Of a DNA stretch of 35,697 bases, positions 15,308 to 24,000 are shown piece after piece (within the stretch, counting starts at the first letter, position 1; each line of letters opens with the position of its first letter). The notes beneath the pieces were generated by a model, which made no database searches, had not been told where the DNA came from, and worked only from the letters and a program-made list of their open reading frames with translations. Both the position numbers and the translations under genes were made by a program. This stretch comes from Phycicoccus jejuensis (GTDB taxonomy: Bacteria; Actinomycetota; Actinomycetes; Actinomycetales; Dermatophilaceae), in the NCBI RefSeq assembly GCF_000720925.1, contig NZ_JOEE01000014.1:1-35697 (forward strand), in the 5' to 3' direction.

Positions 15308-15849
15308 CCCGCCATTCTCACCGACGCACAGCCGCACCCGGGCCGGGAGGTCCAGACCCGGTGCACGACGGTCGTGCCTTGCGGGCCGATCTCGGTCGAG
15401 ACGCCGCCGAGCGCGGCGTCCCCGGCGAGGGTCGCGAGGGCGGTGACCGTGGCCACCGCGGCGGCGAGCACGACGGCCCCGGCCCCGAGCGCCGCCGCCG
15501 CACCGGTCGGCCGTGGGGGCGGGGTGACGCAGACGAGGCACGGCGTGCGGCCGGGGAGCACGAGCGGACCGACGTCGACCCCCGCGGTGTGTCGGACGAC
15601 GGGCAGCAGGGCGACGTCGTGCGCCTGCCACGGCGCCCCGAGCCACGGCGCGCTCCACCACTCGGGCGGCCCGTGCTCGGCGACGAGCACGACGAGGTCG
15701 GGCCCGGGCAGGCCGGCGACGAGCGCGAGCTCGGTGGCGTCGGCCTCGTGCGCCCCGGCGCGCACCGGCACCCCGCAGCGGCGCAGCCGGCCCGCGGTCT
15801 CGGACGCGAGCACGCCCCACCCGTCGACGACGACCCGCACCCGCTCCAT
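15304..15849 (-). CDS. Shortened E1/ThiF-like (TOMM cyclodehydratase-like) protein, four-cysteine
   Basis: This 181-aa protein is translationally coupled (GTGA overlap) to the AarF-like kinase and has an AGGAGG site 6 nt before ATG 15849. It contains LVLPGRTPCLVCV (Cys104, Cys107) and ends in a GCGC motif (Cys172, Cys174). The PGRTPCLxC...W..(H/R)P.CGC pattern is that of ThiF/E1-like cyclodehydratase proteins found beside this kinase in other actinobacteria, in which the cysteines hold zinc. Those relatives, as I recall them, are longer and carry a Lys/Asp-rich adenylation core. Here only a hydrophobic stretch (about 112-145, Ala/Val-rich) separates the cysteine pairs. It may be a reduced, non-catalytic version. 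The exact family is uncertain. Confidence 0.6.
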   Translation of the reverse strand: MERVRVVVDGWGVLASETAGRLRRCGVPVRAGAHEADATELALVAGLPGPDLVVLVAEHGPPEWWSAPWLGAPWQAHDVALLPVVRHTAGVDVGPLVLPGRTPCLVCVTPPPRPTGAAAALGAGAVVLAAAVATVTALATLAGDAALGGVSTEIGPQGTTVVHRVWTSRPGCGCASVRMAG

Positions 15850-15937
15850 CGCTGCCTCCTGCCCGGACCCCTGGCGGCATCCTGCCCGGCCGGGCGCCTC
15901 CACCGCGGGCGTCGTCCACAGGCCCCGGGCACGGCGA

Positions 15938-15966
15938 CGGCCCCGGACCGTCGTGGTCCGGAGCCG
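15938..15966 (-). terminator. Hairpin terminator downstream of the DUF5679 gene
   Basis: The sequence folds into a stem of 7 bp, one C/A mismatch and 4 more bp around a gtcgt loop (left arm ends 15949, right arm starts 15955). It begins 18 bp beyond the DUF5679 stop on the minus strand. There is no T-tract. Confidence 0.45.
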
Positions 15967-15984
15967 TCGTCGAGGGTCGGCCGC

Positions 15985-16146
15985 TCAGGCCTTCCCGAGG
16001 ATGCGGTTGAGGTTCGTCCCGCACACCGGGCACTGCCCCTTGGCCATCCGCCGGCCGTTCTCGGAGACGACGACCTTCCCCTCCGCCTCGCGCTTCTCCT
16101 TGCACTTCACGCAGTAGAACTCGCCCTTGTAGGTCTCGTCAGCCAT
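15985..16146 (-). CDS. DUF5679-type small zinc-ribbon protein (53 aa)
   Basis: This 53-aa protein has two CxxC knuckles, CVKC (residues 12-15) and CPVC (39-42), separated by a basic segment. The N-terminus MADETYKGEFYCVKCKEKR and the ending LNRILGK match the DUF5679 family of small actinobacterial zinc ribbons. The function is unknown; such proteins often bind RNA or DNA. ATG 16146 is fixed by an AAGGAG site about 8 nt upstream. A -10 box lies about 77 bp upstream on this strand. The gene is divergent from the YgjP-like metallopeptidase gene. Confidence 0.82.
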   Translation of the reverse strand: MADETYKGEFYCVKCKEKREAEGKVVVSENGRRMAKGQCPVCGTNLNRILGKA

Positions 16147-16222
16147 CGACGTACTCCTTGTCACCGGCCGGGAACCCGTCCGGAGTGGTGTACCGCCCCC
16201 CGGGGGCGGCCTGGACCGTCCC

Positions 16223-16251
16223 ACAGTAGCCACGCGGGGGGTCGCTGCCCA
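16223..16251 (-). promoter_or_regulatory. Promoter for the DUF5679 gene
   Basis: Read on the minus strand, TGGGCA (16246-16251) and TACTGT (16223-16228) are separated by 17 bp. The resulting leader of about 70 nt includes a GC palindrome (ccgccccc/gggggcgg) at 16193-16208. Confidence 0.45.
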
Positions 16252-16330
16252 CGTGACGCGCGGCCGGGGCGGGCCGCGGCGTCCTCGCTGGTCACGCGCG
16301 TCCCACCGGCCCCACGGTCACCGCAGTGCG

Positions 16331-16336
16331 TAGAGT
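16331..16336 (+). promoter_or_regulatory. -10 box (TAGAGT) for the leaderless YgjP-like gene
   Basis: TAGAGT, six bases (cggggg), then GTG 16343. This is the same TAnnnT-N6-RTG layout as upstream of nudC and the HhH-GPD gene. Confidence 0.5.
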
Positions 16337-16342
16337 CGGGGG

Positions 16343-16891
16343 GTGGCCACGCGGGACGTCGAGGTCCGCCGCAGCCGGAGACGCCGCCGCACCGTGAGCG
16401 CCTACCGGGACGGCGGACGCACGGTCGTGCTCATCCCCGCCTCGTTCTCGGCCGCCGAGGAGGCCCGCTGGGTGGAGCGGATGCTCACACGGCTCGAGCG
16501 CGGCGACACCCGCAGCGCCCTCGGCGACGACGCGCTCGCCGCTCGAGCCGCCCGCCTGTCCGAGCGCTACCTCGGCGGGCACGCGCGGCCGAGCAGCGTC
16601 CGGTGGGTGTCGACGATGGAGAAGCGCTGGGCCTCGTGCACCCCGACGGACGGGACGATCCGGGTCTCCGACCGGCTGCGCGACGTCCCGACACACGTCC
16701 TCGACTACGTGCTGCTCCACGAGCTCGCGCACCTGCTCGTCGCCGGCCACGGCCCGGCCTTCTGGCGGCTGCTGGGCTCCTACCCGCGCCTGGAGCGCGC
16801 CCGCGGGTTCCTCGACGGGCTCGCGCACGCCTCGGGGATGCCGACCTCAGAGGAGCCCGAGGGCCCGGCGGCCGGCCTCGACGAGGGGTGA
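16343..16891 (+). CDS. YgjP-like/DUF45 zinc metallopeptidase
   Basis: This 182-aa protein carries HELAHLLVAGH (His126-Glu127, His130, His136). This is the zincin HExxH plus third-ligand pattern of the YgjP/DUF45 (M48-like) family, preceded by the family's MEKRWASCTP...I R V S D R L strand region. Family members are predicted cytosolic metal-dependent hydrolases of unknown substrate. The N-terminus is very basic (VRRSRRRRR). The GTG start is leaderless. Its last 45 bp overlap the convergent NUDIX gene (16847-16891), with both stops clear. The protein tail in the overlap is Glu/Gly/Pro-rich and unlikely to be important for the fold. Confidence 0.85.
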   Translation: MATRDVEVRRSRRRRRTVSAYRDGGRTVVLIPASFSAAEEARWVERMLTRLERGDTRSALGDDALAARAARLSERYLGGHARPSSVRWVSTMEKRWASCTPTDGTIRVSDRLRDVPTHVLDYVLLHELAHLLVAGHGPAFWRLLGSYPRLERARGFLDGLAHASGMPTSEEPEGPAAGLDEG

Positions 16892-17428
16892 GAGCTCGGC
16901 GCGGGTGCCCTCGGGCAGCGCGTCGACCGGCCACCAGCGCACGTCGTGCGACTCCGCGCTGACCCGCGGTACGGCGTCCGCGGCGGCCCGGGCGACGTAG
17001 CGGACGTCGAGGTGCTCGCGGCAGCGCCCGAAGTCGCCCTCGAGGGTGTGCCGGTCCAGCTGCACCGGCGCGGGCAGCGGCTCGAGGTCGGGGATGCCGG
17101 ACTCCTCGCGGGCCTCGCGGCGCGCGGCGTCATAAAGCGTCGCGTCGCCCGGCTCGAGGTGGCCGCCCAGCTGGAACCACTGCCCGGCCCGCCGGTGGTG
17201 GGTGAGCAGGACGTGCTCGCCGGTGGCGTCGACGACGAGGCAGGACCCGGTGAGGTGCGCGGGCGGCCCGGCCTTGGCCACGCCGTCCGGGTGCGCCGCG
17301 AGGTGGGTCAGGTAACCGCGGCGCAGCTCCTCCTGCTCCGCGTCCGGCGCCGACCAGCGGTCGAGGACGGCAGTGGCGTCGGCGTGCAGGTGGGCGTACT
17401 CGCGGGCGGGGTCGACGGGGTCGGTCAC
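16847..17428 (-). CDS. NUDIX hydrolase
   Basis: This 193-aa protein has the NUDIX box GGHLEPGDATLYDAARREAREESGI (in pieces: GHLEPGD, then REAREESGI). The catalytic REAREE helix is intact. The usual Glu after G-x5 is Asp, a mild change. The N-terminal 50 residues are helical (LEQ-type, REYAHLHADATAVLDRW). The architecture matches actinobacterial NUDIX proteins that hydrolyse nucleoside diphosphate-linked compounds, with no substrate prediction possible. The GTG start overlaps the stop of the upstream DUF2342 gene by 4 bp (GTGA), showing co-translation. Its 3' end overlaps the convergent YgjP-like gene by 45 bp. Confidence 0.85.
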   Translation of the reverse strand: MTDPVDPAREYAHLHADATAVLDRWSAPDAEQEELRRGYLTHLAAHPDGVAKAGPPAHLTGSCLVVDATGEHVLLTHHRRAGQWFQLGGHLEPGDATLYDAARREAREESGIPDLEPLPAPVQLDRHTLEGDFGRCREHLDVRYVARAAADAVPRVSAESHDVRWWPVDALPEGTRAELSPLVEAGRRALGLL

Positions 17429-18792
17429 CGGTCGCCCTCGCCGCGCAGCAGCGCGTCGAGCTCGGCGTCGAGGTCGTCGGTGGCCGGCGTGGTCGACCGC
17501 TCGGCGTAGCCCAGCGGGTCGTCGAGGTCGGCCGAGGACGGCGCGAGGTCCGGGTGGCGCCACGCGGCGTCGCGGCCCTCGGCACCGGCCCGGTCCTCCA
17601 GCGCCCGGAAGAGGTTGGCGGCGTCGCGCAGCCGGCGCGGACGCAGCTCGAGCCCGACGAGCGAGCCGAAGGCCTTCTCGGCCGGGCCGCCGCTCGCGCG
17701 GCGCCGGCGCACGGCCTCGCCGAGGGCGTCGGCGGCCGGCAGGTGACCGGCGACCGCGCGCTCGGTCACGACGTCGACCCAGCCCTCGACGAGGGCGAGC
17801 AGCGTCTCGAGCCGGCCGAGGGCGGCCTGCTGCGCGGGGGAGTGCTGCGGGTTGAACAGCCGCCCCTGCAGCGCCTCCTGGACCGCCTGGGGGTCGGAGG
17901 GGTCGATCGAGCGGACCGCCTCCTCGATGCCGTCGGTGTCGATGGTGATGTCGCCGGCGTAGTCGCGCACGGCCGCGCGCAGGCCGGCCGAGAGCCACGG
18001 CACGTCGGCGAACAGGCGCACCCGGGCGACCTCGCGCACCGCGAGGTACAGGCGGGCCTGCGGCTCGTCGACCTCGAGGCCGTCGGCGAGCTCGCGCAGG
18101 GCCTGCGGCATGAGGACGACGTCCGGGGCGGGCACGAGCGGGAGCGAGACCTCGCAGCCGGTGACGACCTCCCCGGCGAGGGTCCCGACGCCTTGGCCGA
18201 GCTGGAGGGCGAACATCGAGCCGTGCATGCGGCGCAGCATCGGGCCGGCCTGGTCGAGCATCCCGGACATCCCCGCGGGCAGGGCGTCCTCGGGCAGGTC
18301 GGAGAGCTGGCGGGTCATCGCCGCGGTGACGGCGTCGGTCACGCCCTCGGCCACCGGCTCGACGAGGTCGGTCCAGACGGGCATCGTCGCCTCGACCCAC
18401 TCCGCACGGCTCCACGCGGTGCCGCGCAGCGCGGGGGCGGTGAGGTCGGTGACGGCGTCGAGCCAGAGGTTCGCGACGTGCACGGCCTCGGCGGCGGCCC
18501 GGCGGTCGGCCTCGGCCGCGAGGGCGTCCCCGGCGGCCGCGACGGTCTTGCGCGCGGTGTCGGTGGCCAGCGCCGGGTCCAGCGTGCTGTCACCGGGCGG
18601 GGCCGCGAACATCGCCTGCACCTGGGACATGACCATCTGGAGCATCTGCGGGTCGATCCGGTCCAGGCCCATGTTCCGCATCATCGCGACCATCTGCGGG
18701 TCGAGCTCGGCGCCGCCGGTGAGGCCGCGCAGCATCTGCTCCAGCTCCGGGGGGAGGTCGGGGGTCTCGTCGTCGTCGGCGTGGTCGGTCAC
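17425..18792 (-). CDS. DUF2342/zincin-like family protein with altered metal motif
   Basis: This 455-aa protein belongs to the actinobacterial DUF2342 'zinc-dependent metalloprotease or hydrolase' group (Rv3195-like by position). The first 60 residues are acidic and Met/Gln-rich (LEQMLRGL, DPQMLQMVMSQVQAMF). The family core follows, including YLAVREVARVRLFADVPWL at 249-267. As I remember it, the family has REAAHxRLFxHVPWL there, so the putative metal-binding His residues are Arg257 and Asp263 in this copy. If so, it is not a metalloenzyme. GTG 18792 is chosen for the AGGAGA site upstream. The longer open frame to 18846 lacks one. It is the first gene of a two-gene unit with the NUDIX gene and divergent from moaE. 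Confidence 0.8.
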   Translation of the reverse strand: MTDHADDDETPDLPPELEQMLRGLTGGAELDPQMVAMMRNMGLDRIDPQMLQMVMSQVQAMFAAPPGDSTLDPALATDTARKTVAAAGDALAAEADRRAAAEAVHVANLWLDAVTDLTAPALRGTAWSRAEWVEATMPVWTDLVEPVAEGVTDAVTAAMTRQLSDLPEDALPAGMSGMLDQAGPMLRRMHGSMFALQLGQGVGTLAGEVVTGCEVSLPLVPAPDVVLMPQALRELADGLEVDEPQARLYLAVREVARVRLFADVPWLSAGLRAAVRDYAGDITIDTDGIEEAVRSIDPSDPQAVQEALQGRLFNPQHSPAQQAALGRLETLLALVEGWVDVVTERAVAGHLPAADALGEAVRRRRASGGPAEKAFGSLVGLELRPRRLRDAANLFRALEDRAGAEGRDAAWRHPDLAPSSADLDDPLGYAERSTTPATDDLDAELDALLRGEGDR

Positions 18793-18890
18793 GGCCGGTC
18801 TCCTGCAGGTCGGATGAGAGGATGGGCGTCTGTCGTACCCAACCACGGCCGCGCGCGAATCGTTCCGGCGGCCGTCCCCCGAGGAGCCCC

Positions 18891-19325
18891 ATGGCCACCG
18901 ATGACTCCGCGGTCGCGCTCGTCGCGGTCCGCGACGAGCCGCTGTCCGTCGACGAGGCGCTGGACGCCGTGCGCCACCCCGCGTGCGGTGGCGTCGCGCT
19001 CTTCGTCGGGCTCGTGCGCGACCACGACCACGGCGACGCCGTGACCGGGCTGGAGTACTCGGCGCACCCGAGCGCCCTCGCGACGATGCAGGAGGTGTGC
19101 GAGCACGTCCTGGCCTCCTCGGACGCCGTCCGGGTGGCCGCGGTCCACCGCACCGGGACCCTCGCCATCGGCGACCTCGCGGTCGTCGTCGCGGCGTCGG
19201 CGCCGCACCGCGGCCAGGCCTTCGACGCCTGTCGGGCCGTCATCGACACCCTCAAGGCGCGCACGCCCATCTGGAAGCACCAGTCCCTCGGTGACGGCTC
19301 GACCGAGTGGGTGGGGCTGCCGTGA
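18891..19325 (+). CDS. moaE: MoaE, molybdopterin synthase large subunit
   Basis: This 144-aa protein has the MoaE fold and its key basic residues. Lys122 and Lys129 sit in DTLKARTPIWKHQ, and the HR pairs are at 86-87 and 106-107. MoaE with MoaD adds dithiolene sulfurs to precursor Z (cPMP) in molybdenum-cofactor synthesis. No other moa gene is in the window, so the partner must be elsewhere. A GAGGAG site lies 4 nt before ATG 18891. An upstream in-frame extension to 18822 has no support. It is coupled by a GTGA overlap to the PDZ-Lon protease gene and is inserted between two genes that are adjacent in mycobacteria. Confidence 0.92.
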   Translation: MATDDSAVALVAVRDEPLSVDEALDAVRHPACGGVALFVGLVRDHDHGDAVTGLEYSAHPSALATMQEVCEHVLASSDAVRVAAVHRTGTLAIGDLAVVVAASAPHRGQAFDACRAVIDTLKARTPIWKHQSLGDGSTEWVGLP

Positions 19326-20395
19326 GCCTGGGCGTCCCCCCGCCCTCCGCGCGTGGCGGCCGGCTCGCCGCGACCCTCCTCACCTCGCTCTTCGTGCTCG
19401 TCGTCCTCGCCGCCGGGATGACGTTCGTCGGCCTGCCCTACGTCATCCTGTCGCCCGGCCCGGCCACCAACGTCCTCGGCCAGGTCGACGGCAAGCCGGT
19501 GCTGTCGGTCCAGGGGGCGCAGACGTACCCGACGCAGGGCGCGCTCGACTTCACGACCGTCGCCTTCGAGGGCGGTCCCGGACGCACGGTGACGATCTAC
19601 GACCTCGCGGAGGCGTGGTGGCGCGGAGACAGCGACACCGCCCCCGAGAGCGACTACTTCCCCGACGACACGACCGCCGACGAGGTCCAGGAGCAGAACG
19701 TCGAGCTGATGAACGAGTCGCAGGTCGTCGCGGCCGCGACCGCCCTGCGGGCCCTCGGGAAGCAGGTGACGACGCACGTCGCCATCGCCGACGTCCCGGA
19801 CGGCAGCCCGGCGGCCGGGGTGCTCGAGAAGGGCGACGTGCTCCGGAGCGTCGACGGGATCGACGCGTCCGACCCGGATGCGGTGCGCGGCGCGGTCCGC
19901 GAGCACCGGCCGGGGGAGAAGGTCGCGCTCGTCGTCGAGCGGGACGGCCTCGAGAAGCGCCTGTCCGTGACCACCGGCGACGTGCAGGGCCAGCCGGTCA
20001 TCGGCGTGCTCCTGCGCACCGACTACGACCTGCCCGTCTCCGTCACCCTCAACACCGGCCAGGTCGGCGGGCCCTCCGCGGGCCTGATGTTCACCCTCGC
20101 GATCTACGACGCCCTGACGCCGGGGTCGCTGACCGGTGGCCAGCGCATCGCCGGCACCGGGACGATCGCCGACGGCGGAGCGGTCGGCCCCATCAGTGGC
20201 ATCCGGCAGAAGATGGTCGGCGCCCACGAGGCCGGAGCCCGCTGGTTCCTCTCGCCCGAGCAGGACTGCGCGGACGCCGTCGGCCACGTGCCGGACGGGA
20301 TGACCCTGCTCAAGGTGACGACGTTCGACGACGCGAGGACCGCGGTCGAGGGCATCGCGAAGGGCGACACCGCCGGCCTGCCGCGCTGCGGCTGA
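19322..20395 (+). CDS. Membrane-anchored PDZ-Lon-like serine protease (YlbL/Rv3194c type)
   Basis: This 357-aa protein has one N-terminal membrane anchor (about 14-38). A PDZ domain follows (about 150-235), with the binding-loop region DGSPAAGVLEKGDVLRSVDG. The C-terminal Lon-type protease domain has the Ser-Lys dyad Ser252 (GGPSAGLMF) and Lys297 (IRQKMVGAHEAGA). The domain order and length fit the YlbL family of surface proteases. It should act outside the membrane on secreted or membrane substrates. GTG 19322 overlaps the moaE stop. It converges with the PPA1309-family gene 24 bp away. Confidence 0.92.
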   Translation: MSLGVPPPSARGGRLAATLLTSLFVLVVLAAGMTFVGLPYVILSPGPATNVLGQVDGKPVLSVQGAQTYPTQGALDFTTVAFEGGPGRTVTIYDLAEAWWRGDSDTAPESDYFPDDTTADEVQEQNVELMNESQVVAAATALRALGKQVTTHVAIADVPDGSPAAGVLEKGDVLRSVDGIDASDPDAVRGAVREHRPGEKVALVVERDGLEKRLSVTTGDVQGQPVIGVLLRTDYDLPVSVTLNTGQVGGPSAGLMFTLAIYDALTPGSLTGGQRIAGTGTIADGGAVGPISGIRQKMVGAHEAGARWFLSPEQDCADAVGHVPDGMTLLKVTTFDDARTAVEGIAKGDTAGLPRCG

Positions 20396-20419
20396 GGCGG
20401 GCTCGCCGGCCCGGGCGCG

Positions 20420-20962
20420 TCAGTCCAGGGTCGCGCGCAGGGCGTGGACGATGCCCGGCGCGAGGTCCTCGCCGAGGGCGACCTCGTCGTCGCTGTCGTG
20501 CGCCCGCTGGCGCAGCAGGCAGCGCGCGGCGCCGTCGCGCGTGACGGCCACGAGCAGGCGCACGTCGGCGCGGTCGGGGTGCGCGGCGACGGCGCGCACC
20601 GCCTCCTCGGGATCCTCGGGCAGGTCGCGCTCGGCGGCCGGCGGGAGGACGACCCGCTCCACGGCGACCGCGCAGCCGGCGACCTCCGCCGGCCAGGCGA
20701 TCCGGCCGAGCAGCTCCTCGAGCCCGGTGGCCTCGGGGAGCTCGTCCTGCTCGATGGCCGAGAGGGCGCCGGCCACCGCGTCGTGGGTGGCCAGACCCTG
20801 CGCCAGCTGCGGCTCGCGCTCGACGAGCTCGGCGGTGTGGACCAGCGCGAAGAGCCGGACCGGCTGGTCCCACCCGGAGCGGGCGACGTGCCGCTCGGTG
20901 TCGAGCGCGGCGAGGGTCAGGGGGTCGGTGACGGGGCGTCGGTCGGGGCTCACGGGCTCCAT
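20420..20962 (-). CDS. PPA1309-family protein
   Basis: This 180-aa actinobacterial protein is of unknown function. It contains the family features LAALDTERHVARSGWDQPVRLFALV near the N-terminus, then GCAVAVERVVLPP and RDGAARCLLRQRAHDSDDEVALGEDLAPGI. The RQRAHDSDDE motif is well ordered and probably functional. No catalytic residues are obvious. The open frame extends upstream to 21226, but ATG 20962 precedes the conserved start and the region beyond overlaps the divergent UPF0182 gene. It lies between the PDZ-Lon gene and the UPF0182 gene, as in other actinobacteria. Confidence 0.8.
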   Translation of the reverse strand: MEPVSPDRRPVTDPLTLAALDTERHVARSGWDQPVRLFALVHTAELVEREPQLAQGLATHDAVAGALSAIEQDELPEATGLEELLGRIAWPAEVAGCAVAVERVVLPPAAERDLPEDPEEAVRAVAAHPDRADVRLLVAVTRDGAARCLLRQRAHDSDDEVALGEDLAPGIVHALRATLD

Positions 20963-21065
20963 GGTGCCCGACGCAACCTTTCCCGCCCTCCGCGCGTTCG
21001 GGTGTGCGAGATAGGTTGACCTCACCCATCGCACGACGACCCCGGCACACGGGACGAGGAGAGCT

Positions 21066-24000
21066 GTGAGTCGCTCGGACTGGTTCGACGGACGCGACCG
21101 CCCGGACGGACCCGGTGACGGGTCCGGGCGCGCCGCCGAGGGAGGCCGCCCCGCGCGGCCGCGCCGGAGGGGCCCGCTGCTGCCCACCCTGCTCGTCCTC
21201 ATCGGCCTGGCCGTGGTCGGCGGCATCGCCGCCGACCTCCTGACCGACGTCTGGTGGTACGAGTCGGTCGGCTACCGCAGCGTCTTCACGACCGAGCTCG
21301 CCACCAAGGCGGTCATCTTCGTCCTCGCGTTCGTGCTGACGGCGGGTGCGGTCGCGGCCTCGCTCGTCGTCGCCTTCCGCACCCGGCCGATCTACGTCCC
21401 GGTGACGCCGGCCCAGCAGGTGCTCGAGCAGTACCGCCAGGCCATCGAGCCGCTGCGCCGGATCGCGCTGTTCGCGATCCCGGGCGTCCTCGGCCTGCTC
21501 GCGGGCTCGGGGTCGATGGGGGCCTGGCGCACGTACCTGCTCTGGGCCAACCGGCAGCCCTTCGGTGTCACCGACCCGCAGTTCGGCCTCGACGTCGGCT
21601 TCTTCGTCTTCACGCTGCCGTGGCTGCGCTTCCTCGTGAGCTTCCTGACCGTCGTGCTCGTGCTGACCTTCCTCGCCGGCGCGTTCACCCACTACGTCTA
21701 CGGCGGCCTCCAGCTGCCGGGCCGCGGGCCGTCGACGCGGGCCGCCTACGTGCACCTCGGCGTCGTCGGCGCGCTCATCGCGCTGACCCGCGCCGGGTCG
21801 TACTGGCTCGACCGCTACTCGCTCTCGACGCAGAAGGGGTCGCTGCTCACGGGCATCACGTACACCGACGCCAACGCGGTCCTGCCGACCAAGGCCATCC
21901 TCGCGGTCGCGGCGATCATGTGCGCGATCTTCTTCCTCGCCGCGATCTGGAGCCGCAGCTGGCGGCTGCCGATCATCGGGGTCGGGCTGCTCGTCGTCAC
22001 CGCCGTCGTCGCGGGCACGATCTACCCGGCGCTCATCCAGTCGCTGCGGGTGCGGCCCTCCGAGCGTTCGCTCGAGGCGACCTACATCGACCGCAACATC
22101 AAGGCCACGAGCGCGGCCTTCGGGCTGGACCGCGTCGAGCGGATCGAGAACACGGTGCCGGCGCAGGCGCCGTCCGAGAACACGCTGCGCTCCAACGCCG
22201 AGGCCATCCCCGGCGTGCGCGTCATCGACCCCAACGTCGTCGCACCGACCTTCCGCCAGCTCGAGGGCGAGCGCGACTTCTACGCCTTCCCCGACACCCT
22301 CGACGTCGACCGCTACACGATCGACGGCCGGGTCAACGACGCCGTCGTCGCCGTGCGCGAGATGAACCTCTCGGGCCTGCCGGACAGCCAGCGCAACTGG
22401 ATCAACGACCACACGGTCTTCACCCACGGCTACGGCTTCTACGCGGCGTACGGCAACCAGCGCACCGCCGAGGGCGACCCGGTCTTCTTCGAGGGCGGCA
22501 CCCGCAACAACCTTGGTGAGTACGAGCCGCGGATCTACTTCGGCGAGCTGTCGCCGTCGTACTCGGTCGTCGGTGCCCCCGCCGGGGCGCAGGCCAAGGA
22601 GTACGACCGTCCGGGCTCCTCGGAGGGGTCGTCGGTCAACAACACCTACAGCGGTGGAGGCGGCGTCTCGATCGGCTCGACGTTCCGCAAGCTCGCGTAC
22701 GCGATCAAGTACCGCGAGGCGAACTTCTTCCTCTCCAACGCGGTCAACGACAGCTCGCGCATCCTCGACCACCGCACCCCGCAGGAGCGCGTCGAGCGCG
22801 TCGCGCCCTGGCTGACCCTCGACGGCAACGTCTACCCGGCGGTCGTCGACGGGCGGGTGCAGTGGATCGTCGACGGCTTCACGACCTCGTCGGCCTACCC
22901 GAACAGCCGCCTCGTCGACCTCGCGAACGCGACGTCGGACTCGGTCGCCCAGCGCAGCAACGTCGTGCAGGTCCGCACCGGCGAGGCCAACTACGTGCGC
23001 AACGCCGTCAAGGCGACCGTCGACGCGTACGACGGCTCGGTCAAGCTCTACGGCTGGGACACGAGCGACCCGATCCTCAAGGCGTGGAGCCAGGCCTTCG
23101 GCAACACGGTGCGCCCGATCTCCGAGATCTCCGGCGACCTGATGTCGCACATCCGCTACCCGCAGGACCTCATCAAGATCCAGCGCGACCTGCTCAACGA
23201 GTACCACATCACCAACCCGGACGACTTCTACACCGGCAACGACCGCTGGCGGGTGCCGCGCGACCCCTCGCTGTCGACCCAGGACATCCCCGTGGTGTTC
23301 CAGTCGATCGCGCTGCCGGGCGAGGACCGCGCCTCGTTCTCGATCACCTCGCCGTTCGTGCCGGCGAGCAACGCCGAGGGCGGCCGGGAGATCCTCCGTG
23401 GCCTGCTCGCCGTCGACGCCGACGCCGGGTCGACCGCGGGGGAGCGGGCCGAGAACTTCGGCAAGCTCCGGCTCGTCGAGTACTCCTCGAACCAGGCGCC
23501 GTCCGGACCGGGCCAGGTGCGCAACCAGATCCAGAACTCCAACGTGCGCTCGCAGAACCCCGCGGAGCAGCTGGGCCTCGCGCAGTACATCACCAACAAC
23601 TCCAGCGGCGGCAAGAAGCTGACCTTCGGCAACCTGCTGACCTTCCCCCTGCAGGGCCGCACCTTCTACGTGCAGCCGGTCTACGTGCAGGCCTCGGAGG
23701 GCTCGGGCTCGTTCCCGCAGAACAAGATCACCGTCGCCGTGTACGGCTCGAACGTCGCCTGGGGCGACACCCTCGACCAGGCCATCACCGGCCTCTTCGG
23801 CGAGGGCCAGGGCGACACGGGCGGCAACGACGGCGGCGGCAGCGACGGCGGGGGCGGCGGCGGCACGCCGACCGACCCCGGCACGGGTCTGCCGCAGCAG
23901 CTGAGCGCGGCCATCGCCGAGATCCAGGCGGCCTACCAGGCCGGCCAGGAGGCGCTGAGCAAGAGCGACTTCACCGCCTACGGCGAGGCGCAGGAGAAGC

